From: an uncultured Pelagibacteraceae bacterium
Lineage (GTDB): Bacteria; Pseudomonadota; Alphaproteobacteria; Pelagibacterales; Pelagibacteraceae
NCBI GenBank assembly: GCA_902619665.1
Contig: CACNFB010000002.1
Location: forward strand, 1 to 64,000
Reading direction: 5' to 3'
Length of the DNA stretch: 64,000 bases
In this document: positions 56,340 through 64,000 of the stretch, piece after piece
Layout: the number at the start of each line of letters is the position of its first letter
Numbering within the stretch: position 1 is the first letter of the stretch
Made by a program: the position numbers and the translations under genes
Notes under the pieces: model-generated
Databases searched by the model: none
What the model saw: the letters and a program-made list of their open reading frames with translations, nothing else
What the model was told of the DNA's origin: nothing

Positions 56340-56809
56340 TGAAAAATAAAACCAATCCTGGTTTAAAGATAATTTGTTTAAATAGAAAGGCATCTTTCAA
56401 TTATTTTTTTGAAGATATATATGAAGCAGGATTGATTCTTAAAGGATCAGAAATTAAATCTGTAAGAAACGGCAAAGTAAATATTGCAGAAGCATATGCA
56501 ATTGAAAGAGACGGTGAATTATATCTTATAAATTCTCACATATCATCATATAAACAAGCAAGCTTATTAAATCATAACCCTATTGAGGAAAGAAAATTAT
56601 TATTAAATAAAAAAGAAATAAATAAATTAATAGGTAAAATGCAAAGAGAGGGTTTCACATTAATACCTACCAAAATGTATTTTAAAAAAGGAAAAGCAAA
56701 AATTGAAATAGCAGTCGCAAAAGGTAAAAAACAATATGATAAAAGACAAGCAATTAAAAGAAAAGATTGGAATAGAGATAAGGCAAGATATTTTAGAAAA
56801 TCCTCATAA
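56339..56809 (+). CDS. smpB: SsrA (tmRNA)-binding protein
   Basis: [40 protein letters not shown]; tail [22 protein letters not shown]. Confidence 0.98.
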   Translation: MKNKTNPGLKIICLNRKASFNYFFEDIYEAGLILKGSEIKSVRNGKVNIAEAYAIERDGELYLINSHISSYKQASLLNHNPIEERKLLLNKKEINKLIGKMQREGFTLIPTKMYFKKGKAKIEIAVAKGKKQYDKRQAIKRKDWNRDKARYFRKSS

Positions 56810-57287
56810 ACCAGTTTTTTTAGGAATTGGTTCAAACGTTGGAAATAGAATAAACAACATAAATTATGCATGCTATTTATTAAATAATTTTTGTTCAATA
56901 TCTAAAGTCTCAAATTATTATGAAACTAATTCATGGCCAAATGAAAATTACCCAAAATATCTAAATGTAATACTGAAATGTAAGACCAAATTAAATCCGT
57001 TTTCATTAATTAATAAACTTAAAAATATTGAAAAAAAACTTGGTAGAAAAAAAAATATAAAAAATTTTCCAAGAACGTGTGACATTGATATAATTGATTT
57101 TAGAGGTCTTAAATTTAAAGAAAAAAATCTACAGATACCACATCCTCGTTTATCAAAACGTAATTTTGTATTATTGCCGTTATATGAAATTGAAAAGGGG
57201 TGGATATGTCCAAAAACCAACACAACAATTGACAAATTAATTAAAAATCTGGATATAAAGTCTCTTAGAAGTATTAAAATTTTTTAA
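56736..57287 (+). CDS. folK: 2-amino-4-hydroxy-6-hydroxymethyldihydropteridine pyrophosphokinase (overlaps smpB by 74 nt)
   Basis: [49 protein letters not shown]. Confidence 0.93.
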   Translation: MIKDKQLKEKIGIEIRQDILENPHKPVFLGIGSNVGNRINNINYACYLLNNFCSISKVSNYYETNSWPNENYPKYLNVILKCKTKLNPFSLINKLKNIEKKLGRKKNIKNFPRTCDIDIIDFRGLKFKEKNLQIPHPRLSKRNFVLLPLYEIEKGWICPKTNTTIDKLIKNLDIKSLRSIKIF

Positions 57288-57307
57288 AAGTAATGGTATA
57301 AATAGTT

Positions 57308-59068
57308 ATGTTAAAATCTGAAGAATTAATTAATAAAGTAAAAGAATACAATAAGTTTTTAAATCCTGACGCATTAACAAAAGCATACAATTTTGCTCTC
57401 GATGCTCATAAAAAGCAAAAAAGAGACGAGGGAGTTCCGTATATTAATCATCCCGTTGCTGTAGCGAATATATTGTCTGATTTGAAACTAGATAGTGCTA
57501 CAATAACGACGGGCCTTCTCCACGATACTATTGAAGATACTCATGCCACATATCAAACTATTAAAGAAGAATTTGGTCAAGAAGTTGCTGATTTAGTTGA
57601 GGGTGTTACAAAAATATCAGTTTTTGAAAATCAAGCTATTGCTGATCAAGATAAAAAGAAATTTACTAAAGCAGAAAATTTTAGAAAACTGATCATAGCC
57701 ACGTCCAAAGATATTAGAGTTTTATTAGTCAAAATTGCAGATAGATTACATAATATGAGAACTATAAAATATCTTAAAGATGATAATAAGAAAATAAGAA
57801 AGGCACAAGAAACTATGGAAATTTATGCTCCTCTTGCAGATAGAATGGGCATGAACAGAATAAGAGATGAATTAGAGGATCTTTCTTTTGAAGTACTAAA
57901 TAATGAAGCAAGAACATTAATTAAAAATAGATTAGATGAGATAAAATATAATAATTTAATGAACTTTAAATCTCTTTCAGAAGATTTTACTAAAATTCTT
58001 AATAGTTCAAATATAGAAGTTAAAATTTTTGGAAGAGAAAAAACACCATTTTCTATTTGGAGAAAAATTCAAAAAAAAAGAACTTCTTTAGAACAAATAA
58101 CTGATATAATAGGTTTTAGAGTAATTGTAGATAGTGTAGATGATTGCTATAAAGCTCTAGGAGTTTTTCATTCAAAATGGAATTGTATACCCGGAAGGTT
58201 TAAAGATTATATCTCTTCACCAAAAATTAATAAATATCAATCATTACACACTGCAATAATTGGTCCAAATAAAAGACCCATTGAAATTCAATTAAGAACA
58301 ATGCAAATGCATGAATTTGCTCAGAGAGGAATAGCTTCACATTGGAAATATAAATCAAATGAAAGATTTAATTCATTAACGTGGAAAGAATATGATTGGC
58401 TTAAAGACTTAGTTGATATTATTGAAAGGAATGAAAATCCTGAACATTATTTTGAGTATACAAAACTTCAAATGTTTCAAGAAAATGTCTTTTGTTTTAC
58501 TCCAAAAGGATCTGTAATAAAATTACCGAAAAACGCTACCCCAATAGATTTTGCATATGCAGTGCACACCCAAATAGGAGATACTGCTATTGGGTGTGAA
58601 ATTAATGGAAAGGATAGTCCCTTACAAAGTGAGTTAAGAAATGGAGATGTCGTAAAAATAACAACCTCAAAAAAAGTTTCCCCGTCTCTTCATTGGCTCT
58701 CATCAACAAAAACCGGCAAAGCTCGTTCTGCAATAAGAAAATATTGGCAATACAGAGAAAATTCGAAACAGATTGATAAAAAATATAATACTTCATTATG
58801 GGTTTCATTACCTGATAAGCCAGGTATTTTAGGTGATGTAACTACATTAGTTGGACAAAATAAAATTAATATATCAAGTGTAGAAATGATGGAAAAAACA
58901 AAAACATCAATAAACTTTAAATTTAATCTTATAATTTCTGATCTCAAAAACTTTACAAAACTTTTAAGTGAGTTAAAACAGAGGCAATATAGGTTTAAAA
59001 TAATTAGACATACTAATAAAAAATATGCTTTCTTTAAAAAACTCTTTAAAGGTCTTAAAAAAAACTAA
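57308..59068 (+). CDS. Rel/SpoT bifunctional (p)ppGpp synthetase/hydrolase, shortened C-terminal region
   Basis: HD domain LLHDTIEDTHATY; synthetase KYQSLHTAIIGP; TGS FTPKGSVIKLPKNATPIDFAYAVHTQIGD; ACT-like LPDKPGILGDVTTLVGQNKINISSV. Confidence 0.94.
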   Translation: MLKSEELINKVKEYNKFLNPDALTKAYNFALDAHKKQKRDEGVPYINHPVAVANILSDLKLDSATITTGLLHDTIEDTHATYQTIKEEFGQEVADLVEGVTKISVFENQAIADQDKKKFTKAENFRKLIIATSKDIRVLLVKIADRLHNMRTIKYLKDDNKKIRKAQETMEIYAPLADRMGMNRIRDELEDLSFEVLNNEARTLIKNRLDEIKYNNLMNFKSLSEDFTKILNSSNIEVKIFGREKTPFSIWRKIQKKRTSLEQITDIIGFRVIVDSVDDCYKALGVFHSKWNCIPGRFKDYISSPKINKYQSLHTAIIGPNKRPIEIQLRTMQMHEFAQRGIASHWKYKSNERFNSLTWKEYDWLKDLVDIIERNENPEHYFEYTKLQMFQENVFCFTPKGSVIKLPKNATPIDFAYAVHTQIGDTAIGCEINGKDSPLQSELRNGDVVKITTSKKVSPSLHWLSSTKTGKARSAIRKYWQYRENSKQIDKKYNTSLWVSLPDKPGILGDVTTLVGQNKINISSVEMMEKTKTSINFKFNLIISDLKNFTKLLSELKQRQYRFKIIRHTNKKYAFFKKLFKGLKKN

Positions 59069-59606
59069 TGCATTATTAGAAGGGCATTTTATTTTATCTT
59101 CAGGACTTCACTCTGCACATTATGTCCAATGTGCTAAACTTTTAAGTTACCCTAAACTTTCAGAAAAATTTGTAAAATCTCTTGCATCTAAAATTAAAAA
59201 AAAAATCAAAAAAATTGATATAATTCTTTCACCAGCAATGGGTGGGATCATAATTGGATATGAAATTGGTAAGTTATTAGGCAAAGAAACAATTTTTTGC
59301 GAAAGAGTAAATAAAAAATTTACATTAAGGAGAGGTTTTTCTATAAAAAAAAAATCAAGAGTTTTGATAGTAGAAGATGTTATTACTACAGGAAAATCAA
59401 GTTTAGAATGTTTTAAATTAATAAAAAAATGCAAAGCCAAGTTGGTTGGTCTTGCCTGTTTAATTGATAGATCTGATAAAACAAAAATTAAACATAAAAT
59501 TATATCCCAAGTCAAATTGAAAATTCCAACCTATAGTAAAAAAAACCTACCTTCTTTTATAAAAAATAAACCTGTGACTAAACCAGGAAGTAGATTTTTA
59601 AAATGA
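59025..59606 (+). CDS. pyrE: Orotate phosphoribosyltransferase
   Basis: LLEGHFILSSGLHSAHYVQCA; PRPP motif VLIVEDVITTGKSSLECF. Confidence 0.94.
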   Translation: MLSLKNSLKVLKKTNALLEGHFILSSGLHSAHYVQCAKLLSYPKLSEKFVKSLASKIKKKIKKIDIILSPAMGGIIIGYEIGKLLGKETIFCERVNKKFTLRRGFSIKKKSRVLIVEDVITTGKSSLECFKLIKKCKAKLVGLACLIDRSDKTKIKHKIISQVKLKIPTYSKKNLPSFIKNKPVTKPGSRFLK

Positions 59607-60316
59607 CTAGACTTGGTATAAACATTGATCATGTTGCTACATTAAGAAATGCCAGAGGAGAAGGTCATCCAAATATTATTGAAATTGCAAAAATTGTTAA
59701 AAATTCTGGCGCAGACTCTATTACTGTGCACTTAAGAGAAGATAGAAGACATATAAAAGATAAAGATTTAAAAAATTTATGTAATAAAAAATATTTAATA
59801 AATATGGAAATGGCAGCAAATATTAAGATGATGAAAATTGCAATAAAGAACAAGCCGAAATTTGTTTGTTTGGTACCTGAAAAAAGAAATGAAGTTACCA
59901 CAGAAGGCGGGCTTAATTTATATAAGAATTATAATTTAATAAAAAAAATTGTAACTAAATTGAATAATAGAAATATTAGAACAAGTTTATTTATAGATCC
60001 CTCGATTAAAAATATTATGTTATCAAAAAAAATAGGAGCAAAATGTGTTGAACTTCATACTGGAAAAATTTCAAGACTTATTAAAAATAATAAAAATTTT
60101 TCAAGGGAATTTTTTAAAATAAAAAATTGTGCTAAATTTGGAATAGAAAATAATATTGAAATTCACGCAGGTCATGGTCTTGACTATAAAACGACAAGAC
60201 TATTAACTAAAATTTCTCAAATTACTGAATATAATATTGGTCATTTTATCATAGGTGAAAGTATAAAAATTGGTATATCTAAAGTAGTTCAAAATTTTAA
60301 AAAAATATTAAGATAA
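59603..60316 (+). CDS. pdxJ: Pyridoxine 5'-phosphate synthase
   Basis: RLGINIDHVATLRNARGEGHPNIIEIAKI; SITVHLREDRRHIKDKDL; EIHAGHGLDYKT. Confidence 0.97.
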   Translation: MTRLGINIDHVATLRNARGEGHPNIIEIAKIVKNSGADSITVHLREDRRHIKDKDLKNLCNKKYLINMEMAANIKMMKIAIKNKPKFVCLVPEKRNEVTTEGGLNLYKNYNLIKKIVTKLNNRNIRTSLFIDPSIKNIMLSKKIGAKCVELHTGKISRLIKNNKNFSREFFKIKNCAKFGIENNIEIHAGHGLDYKTTRLLTKISQITEYNIGHFIIGESIKIGISKVVQNFKKILR

Positions 60317-60317
60317 A

Positions 60318-60707
60318 ATGAAAATTATTGGTATTGGAGTTGATATAGTTGACAATAATCGTTTTAAAAAATTTATTAATAATACAAAATTCATTAATCG
60401 TATTTGTAGCGCTAAAGAAATACATAATTTGAATAGAAAAACTAATAAGATTTTATTCTTGTCTAAAAGATTTTCTGCTAAAGAGGCATTTGTTAAAGCT
60501 TTAGGCAGTGGTTTTAGAAATGAATTAAGTTTTAATGATATTTCTGTTTTAAATAATAAAAAAGGGAAACCATATTTTTTATTCAATAAAAAGATAAGAA
60601 ATATATTAAAAAATAAATACAAATTAAATAAATTTAAAACCCATCTATCTTTATCAGATGAAAAAAAACATTCAATTTCATATGTTATTCTACAAAAAAT
60701 AAAATGA
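60318..60707 (+). CDS. acpS: Holo-ACP synthase
   Basis: MKIIGIGVDIVDNNRFKKF; KRFSAKEAFVKALGSGFR; HLSLSDEKKHSISYVI. Confidence 0.95.
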   Translation: MKIIGIGVDIVDNNRFKKFINNTKFINRICSAKEIHNLNRKTNKILFLSKRFSAKEAFVKALGSGFRNELSFNDISVLNNKKGKPYFLFNKKIRNILKNKYKLNKFKTHLSLSDEKKHSISYVILQKIK

Positions 60708-61432
60708 AAAAAATAATTATAGATAATGTAAAAACAATAATTTATGCTTTAATTATAGCTGTATTAATAAGATCATTATTACTTCAACCCTTTTATATTC
60801 CATCGTCATCAATGGAGCCATCTTTGTTGGTTGGTGACAGACTATTTGTTACTAAATTATCATATGGTTATAGCAAACACTCATTTCCTTTTAGTTTAGG
60901 TCCAATAAAGAATAGAATTTTATTTTCAGAACCTACTCGTGGAGATGTGATCGTTTTCAAAACTCCCGCAGATAATAGAACAGATTATATTAAAAGGTTA
61001 ATTGGTTTACCTGGCGACAAAATACAATTTATTGATGGAAATTTATACTTAAATGATGTTGAGATTTTAAAGTCTAAAGTTAAACATAAGTCTGAAATTT
61101 ACTGTGGAAATTCTACTGTAGAAACTTCTGTTTTTATAGAGAAATTATTAAATGGAAGAGAATATTTAACTACATATTATAAAGATGGTTCTTATCAAAA
61201 CTCTGACGAATTTTATGTGCCCAAAGATCATTATTTTTTTTTAGGCGATAATAGAGACTGTTCTAAGGATAGTAGATTTCTTGCAAGCGTTGGTTTCGTC
61301 CATAAGAATAATTTAGTAGGGAAAGCGCAATTTATATTTTTTTCAACTAATATAAGACTAGGAAGTGTTTTTGAAATTTGGAATTGGAAAAAAATCCTTA
61401 GAACTGAAAGATTTTTTAAAAAGATTATATGA
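60704..61432 (+). CDS. lepB: Signal peptidase I
   Basis: PFYIPSSSMEPSLLVGDRLFVTKLSYG; DYIKRLIGLPGDKI; FFLGDNRDCSKDSR. Confidence 0.97.
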   Translation: MKKIIIDNVKTIIYALIIAVLIRSLLLQPFYIPSSSMEPSLLVGDRLFVTKLSYGYSKHSFPFSLGPIKNRILFSEPTRGDVIVFKTPADNRTDYIKRLIGLPGDKIQFIDGNLYLNDVEILKSKVKHKSEIYCGNSTVETSVFIEKLLNGREYLTTYYKDGSYQNSDEFYVPKDHYFFLGDNRDCSKDSRFLASVGFVHKNNLVGKAQFIFFSTNIRLGSVFEIWNWKKILRTERFFKKII

Positions 61433-62097
61433 TGAATAAAAAATTTGTTAATTTTCAAAAAAAAATCGGAATTAATTTTCTTAATCAACAATTACTTACC
61501 AAATGTTTTACTCATAAAAGTTATAACCCAATTGAGAATAATGAAAAATTAGAATTTTTAGGTGATAGAGTTTTAGGTTTAGTTATATCTCAAAACTTAC
61601 TTAAATTTTTTCCTAATGATAAAGAAGGTGATTTAGACAAAAAATTAGCATCTCTAGTGAATAAAAATCAATGCGCGGAGATTGCGAAAGAAATTAATCT
61701 TCAAGAATATATTTTAGTCAAAAATTCCACAAGCAAATCTAACATTGAAAATAAAGTTTTGTCTGATTGTTTGGAGTCAGTTATAGGTTGTATTTACTTG
61801 GACCAAGGTTTAGATATAGCAGAAAAATTTATAATAAAAAATTGGGGAAAATATTTAAATAAAAGTTTAATTACTGAGAGAGACTCAAAAACAAAGTTGC
61901 AAGAATATTCTTTAAAAAATTATAAATTATTACCTGTTTATAAATTAGTAGATAATAAGGGACCTAGACACAAGCCATTAATAAAAGTATCAGTAAAGAT
62001 TAAAAATTCTAAAAATATAACAGCAACCGGAAATTCAAAAAAAGAGGCAGAACAAAAAGCTGCGAAAAAACTTTTAACTACTTTAAAGTTAATATGA
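61429..62097 (+). CDS. rnc: Ribonuclease III
   Basis: NEKLEFLGDRVLGLVISQNL; DCLESVIGCIYLDQG; C-terminal dsRBD. Confidence 0.97.
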   Translation: MMNKKFVNFQKKIGINFLNQQLLTKCFTHKSYNPIENNEKLEFLGDRVLGLVISQNLLKFFPNDKEGDLDKKLASLVNKNQCAEIAKEINLQEYILVKNSTSKSNIENKVLSDCLESVIGCIYLDQGLDIAEKFIIKNWGKYLNKSLITERDSKTKLQEYSLKNYKLLPVYKLVDNKGPRHKPLIKVSVKIKNSKNITATGNSKKEAEQKAAKKLLTTLKLI

Positions 62098-62777
62098 TTT
62101 GGTCAGACAAAGGTTTTTTATTATCAAAATTACCTTTTCAGGAAAATTCCGTTATTGCAAATTTTTATACAAATAAACACGGTAAATATTCAGGCATAAT
62201 ATATGGTGCTACATCGAAAAAAATTAAAAATTATCTACAAGTAGGTAATGAGTTATATCTAGAATATAATTCTAAAAATGAAAATACACTTGGTTATTTT
62301 AAAGTAGAAATTATTAATCCCCATGCATCTAAATTCTTTTCAGAAAAAAAAAAACTATATTGTATAGTATCAATGTTAGAATTAATTAAGGTCTTAACTG
62401 TAGAGGGTCAAGAAAATATAAAGATATACAAACTTATTGATGATTTATTTAAATTGCTTAATAATGAAAATTGGTCAGTTGAATATGTTTTTTGGGAACT
62501 TAACTTATTAAAATTTATTGGTTTTGATATCAATATCAAAGATTATTGTAAATATGAAAATACTAATAATAGTAGAACTTATTACATAGAAAATTTACAA
62601 AAAAAAATAATAGTTCCTAATTTTCTTGTAGAAGATTACAGCAAAATCAAGATAACCAAAGAAGATATCTATAATTCATTAATTTTAATAAGCGAATATA
62701 TGAAAAAAAATATATTTATACAAAATAATATAAATTTTCCTCTCTCAAGAAATAATTTTATTAATTATTTTAAATAG
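62094..62777 (+). CDS. recO: DNA repair protein RecO
   Basis: DKGFLLSKLPFQENSVIANFYTNKHGKYSGIIYGA; position in the lepB-rnc cluster. Confidence 0.88.
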   Translation: MIWSDKGFLLSKLPFQENSVIANFYTNKHGKYSGIIYGATSKKIKNYLQVGNELYLEYNSKNENTLGYFKVEIINPHASKFFSEKKKLYCIVSMLELIKVLTVEGQENIKIYKLIDDLFKLLNNENWSVEYVFWELNLLKFIGFDINIKDYCKYENTNNSRTYYIENLQKKIIVPNFLVEDYSKIKITKEDIYNSLILISEYMKKNIFIQNNINFPLSRNNFINYFK

Positions 62778-63776
62778 TTATTTTAAAATTTTATCTAGGT
62801 AATCTGCGTAATAACTAATAATAGCATTTGCCCCGGCTCTTTTGAAAGATAGCAGAGTTTCGTAAATTGCATCATTACTTAAAATTTTTTTTTTTATTGC
62901 ATTTCTGATTATACTATACTCTCCAGAAACTTGATATGCTAACACAGGTATTTTAAATTTATTTTTAACCTCTTTAATTACATCTATGTACGGTAGGCCC
63001 GGTTTTACCATTACCATATCCGCACCTTCTTTTATATCAAGGGCAACTTCTCTTAATGCTTCATCAATATTGCTATAATCCATTTGGTAAGTTTTTTTAT
63101 CACCCTTAAGAGCTTTTTTTGAACCCACTGCATCTCTAAAAGGACCATAAAAAGATGATGAATATTTTATAGCATAAGATAGGATTTGTATTTTTTCATA
63201 TCCATTTTTATCCAAAGCTTTTCTTATTTCACCAATTCTACCATCCATCATATCTGATGGAGCTATTACATCACATCCCATTTCAGCTTGTAACAGAGAT
63301 TGTTTAATTAAAATCTGAATTGTTTTGTCGTTTAAAATTTCTTTTTTTTTAATTAATCCATCATGACCATGTGAAGTATAAGGATCTAGTGCGACATCAC
63401 ACATTATACCTATTTCATTTCTATATCTTTTTTTAATTTTAATTATAGCTTTTGATACAAGGTTATTTTCATTCAAAGCCTCGGATCCATTGTTATCTTT
63501 TAATTTTTTATTGGTATTTGGAAAAAGTGCTAACATTGGAATTTTGTTTTTAATTGCACGATCAATAATTACAGATAAATTATCAATACTATATCTATAA
63601 ACACCTTCCATTGACTTTATTTTTTGCTTTTTATTTTTTCCATTAGTAAGAAATATCGGCAATACAAAATCACTCCCAGATAGAGTGTTTTCTCTTACAA
63701 GTCTTCTTGACCATTCCTCTTTCCTAGATCTTCTCATCCTCAAATTTGGATATTTTCCAGTGATAATCATTCTCAA
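62778..63776 (-). CDS. hemB: Delta-aminolevulinic acid dehydratase (porphobilinogen synthase)
   Basis: RRSRKEEWSRRLVRENTLSGSDFVLPIFL; CDVIAPSDMMDGRIGEIRKALD; DMVMVKPGLPYIDVI. Confidence 0.97.
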   Translation of the reverse strand: MRMIITGKYPNLRMRRSRKEEWSRRLVRENTLSGSDFVLPIFLTNGKNKKQKIKSMEGVYRYSIDNLSVIIDRAIKNKIPMLALFPNTNKKLKDNNGSEALNENNLVSKAIIKIKKRYRNEIGIMCDVALDPYTSHGHDGLIKKKEILNDKTIQILIKQSLLQAEMGCDVIAPSDMMDGRIGEIRKALDKNGYEKIQILSYAIKYSSSFYGPFRDAVGSKKALKGDKKTYQMDYSNIDEALREVALDIKEGADMVMVKPGLPYIDVIKEVKNKFKIPVLAYQVSGEYSIIRNAIKKKILSNDAIYETLLSFKRAGANAIISYYADYLDKILK

Positions 63777-63844
63777 ATATTATTTTAATGCGACAATAGT
63801 AATATATATAATTTTAGTCTATAAGTTATTAGTAAAAAGTAATT

Positions 63845-64000
63845 ATGTCACTATCATTTAATGATTTTCAAAAACAAGAAATAAAATTCGATATAAATAA
63901 ATTAAAAGAAGCCTATAGCCAGGTTCTCAAAATAAAAGATTTTCAAGGTATTGAGGGAGTTACTAACTTTGGAGCTATTTCCTTAACTCAAATTCCTGGT
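63845..64000 (+). CDS. Hypothetical protein, N-terminal fragment cut by the window edge
   Basis: Open ATG reading frame MSLSFNDFQKQEIKFDINKLKEAYSQVLKIKDFQGIEGVTNFGAISLTQIPG... continuing past the window. Confidence 0.6.
   Translation, partial: MSLSFNDFQKQEIKFDINKLKEAYSQVLKIKDFQGIEGVTNFGAISLTQIPG

Noticed and set aside
1-64000. CRISPR arrays, transposons, phage genes, toxin-antitoxin or defence islands
   Set aside because: No spaced direct repeats, transposase/integrase motifs or terminal inverted repeats were seen; nearly all sequence is filled by recognisable housekeeping genes.

Overview
This 64 kb window is very AT-rich and densely packed. Gene content, order and lysine/AT-biased composition look like a streamlined alphaproteobacterium of the SAR11/Pelagibacter type; this is inferred from protein motifs and synteny, with no database search. 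Positions 2-28103 form one unbroken same-strand run: secE(partial)-nusG-rplKAJL-rpoB-[cytochrome c]-rpoC-rpsL-rpsG-fusA, then the S10, spc and alpha ribosomal clusters, ending in an RluC/D-type pseudouridine synthase. The rest carries housekeeping and metabolic genes: lipB, mgtE, panC, galU, ugd, ridA, topA, plsY, pyrC, pyrB, ruvX, gatCAB, trhO, a MATE transporter, a partial polar amino-acid-type ABC system, a soxBDAG sarcosine oxidase operon, tRNA-Ser(GCU), slt, dapA, smpB, folK, a short rel/spoT, pyrE, pdxJ, acpS, lepB, rnc, recO and hemB. I see no CRISPR array, transposon, prophage or rRNA. The main points for follow-up are: (1) rpoB is split into two ORFs by a one-base shift next to two A6 runs, at the position of the lineage-variable dispensable region II; (2) a small secreted class I cytochrome c gene sits between rpoB and rpoC with 2-bp spacers on both sides; (3) tandem perfect hairpins lie in the 3' end of rplJ, just before rplL; (4) several genes are missing from canonical positions (rpmD, tuf, era, dprA); (5) the Rel/SpoT protein appears to have lost most of the region between TGS and ACT; (6) overlaps are extreme, both convergent and same-strand, including smpB/folK. 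I did not find a clear new multi-gene defence or mobile system. The best candidate for something new is the redox-protein gene embedded in the RNA polymerase operon.
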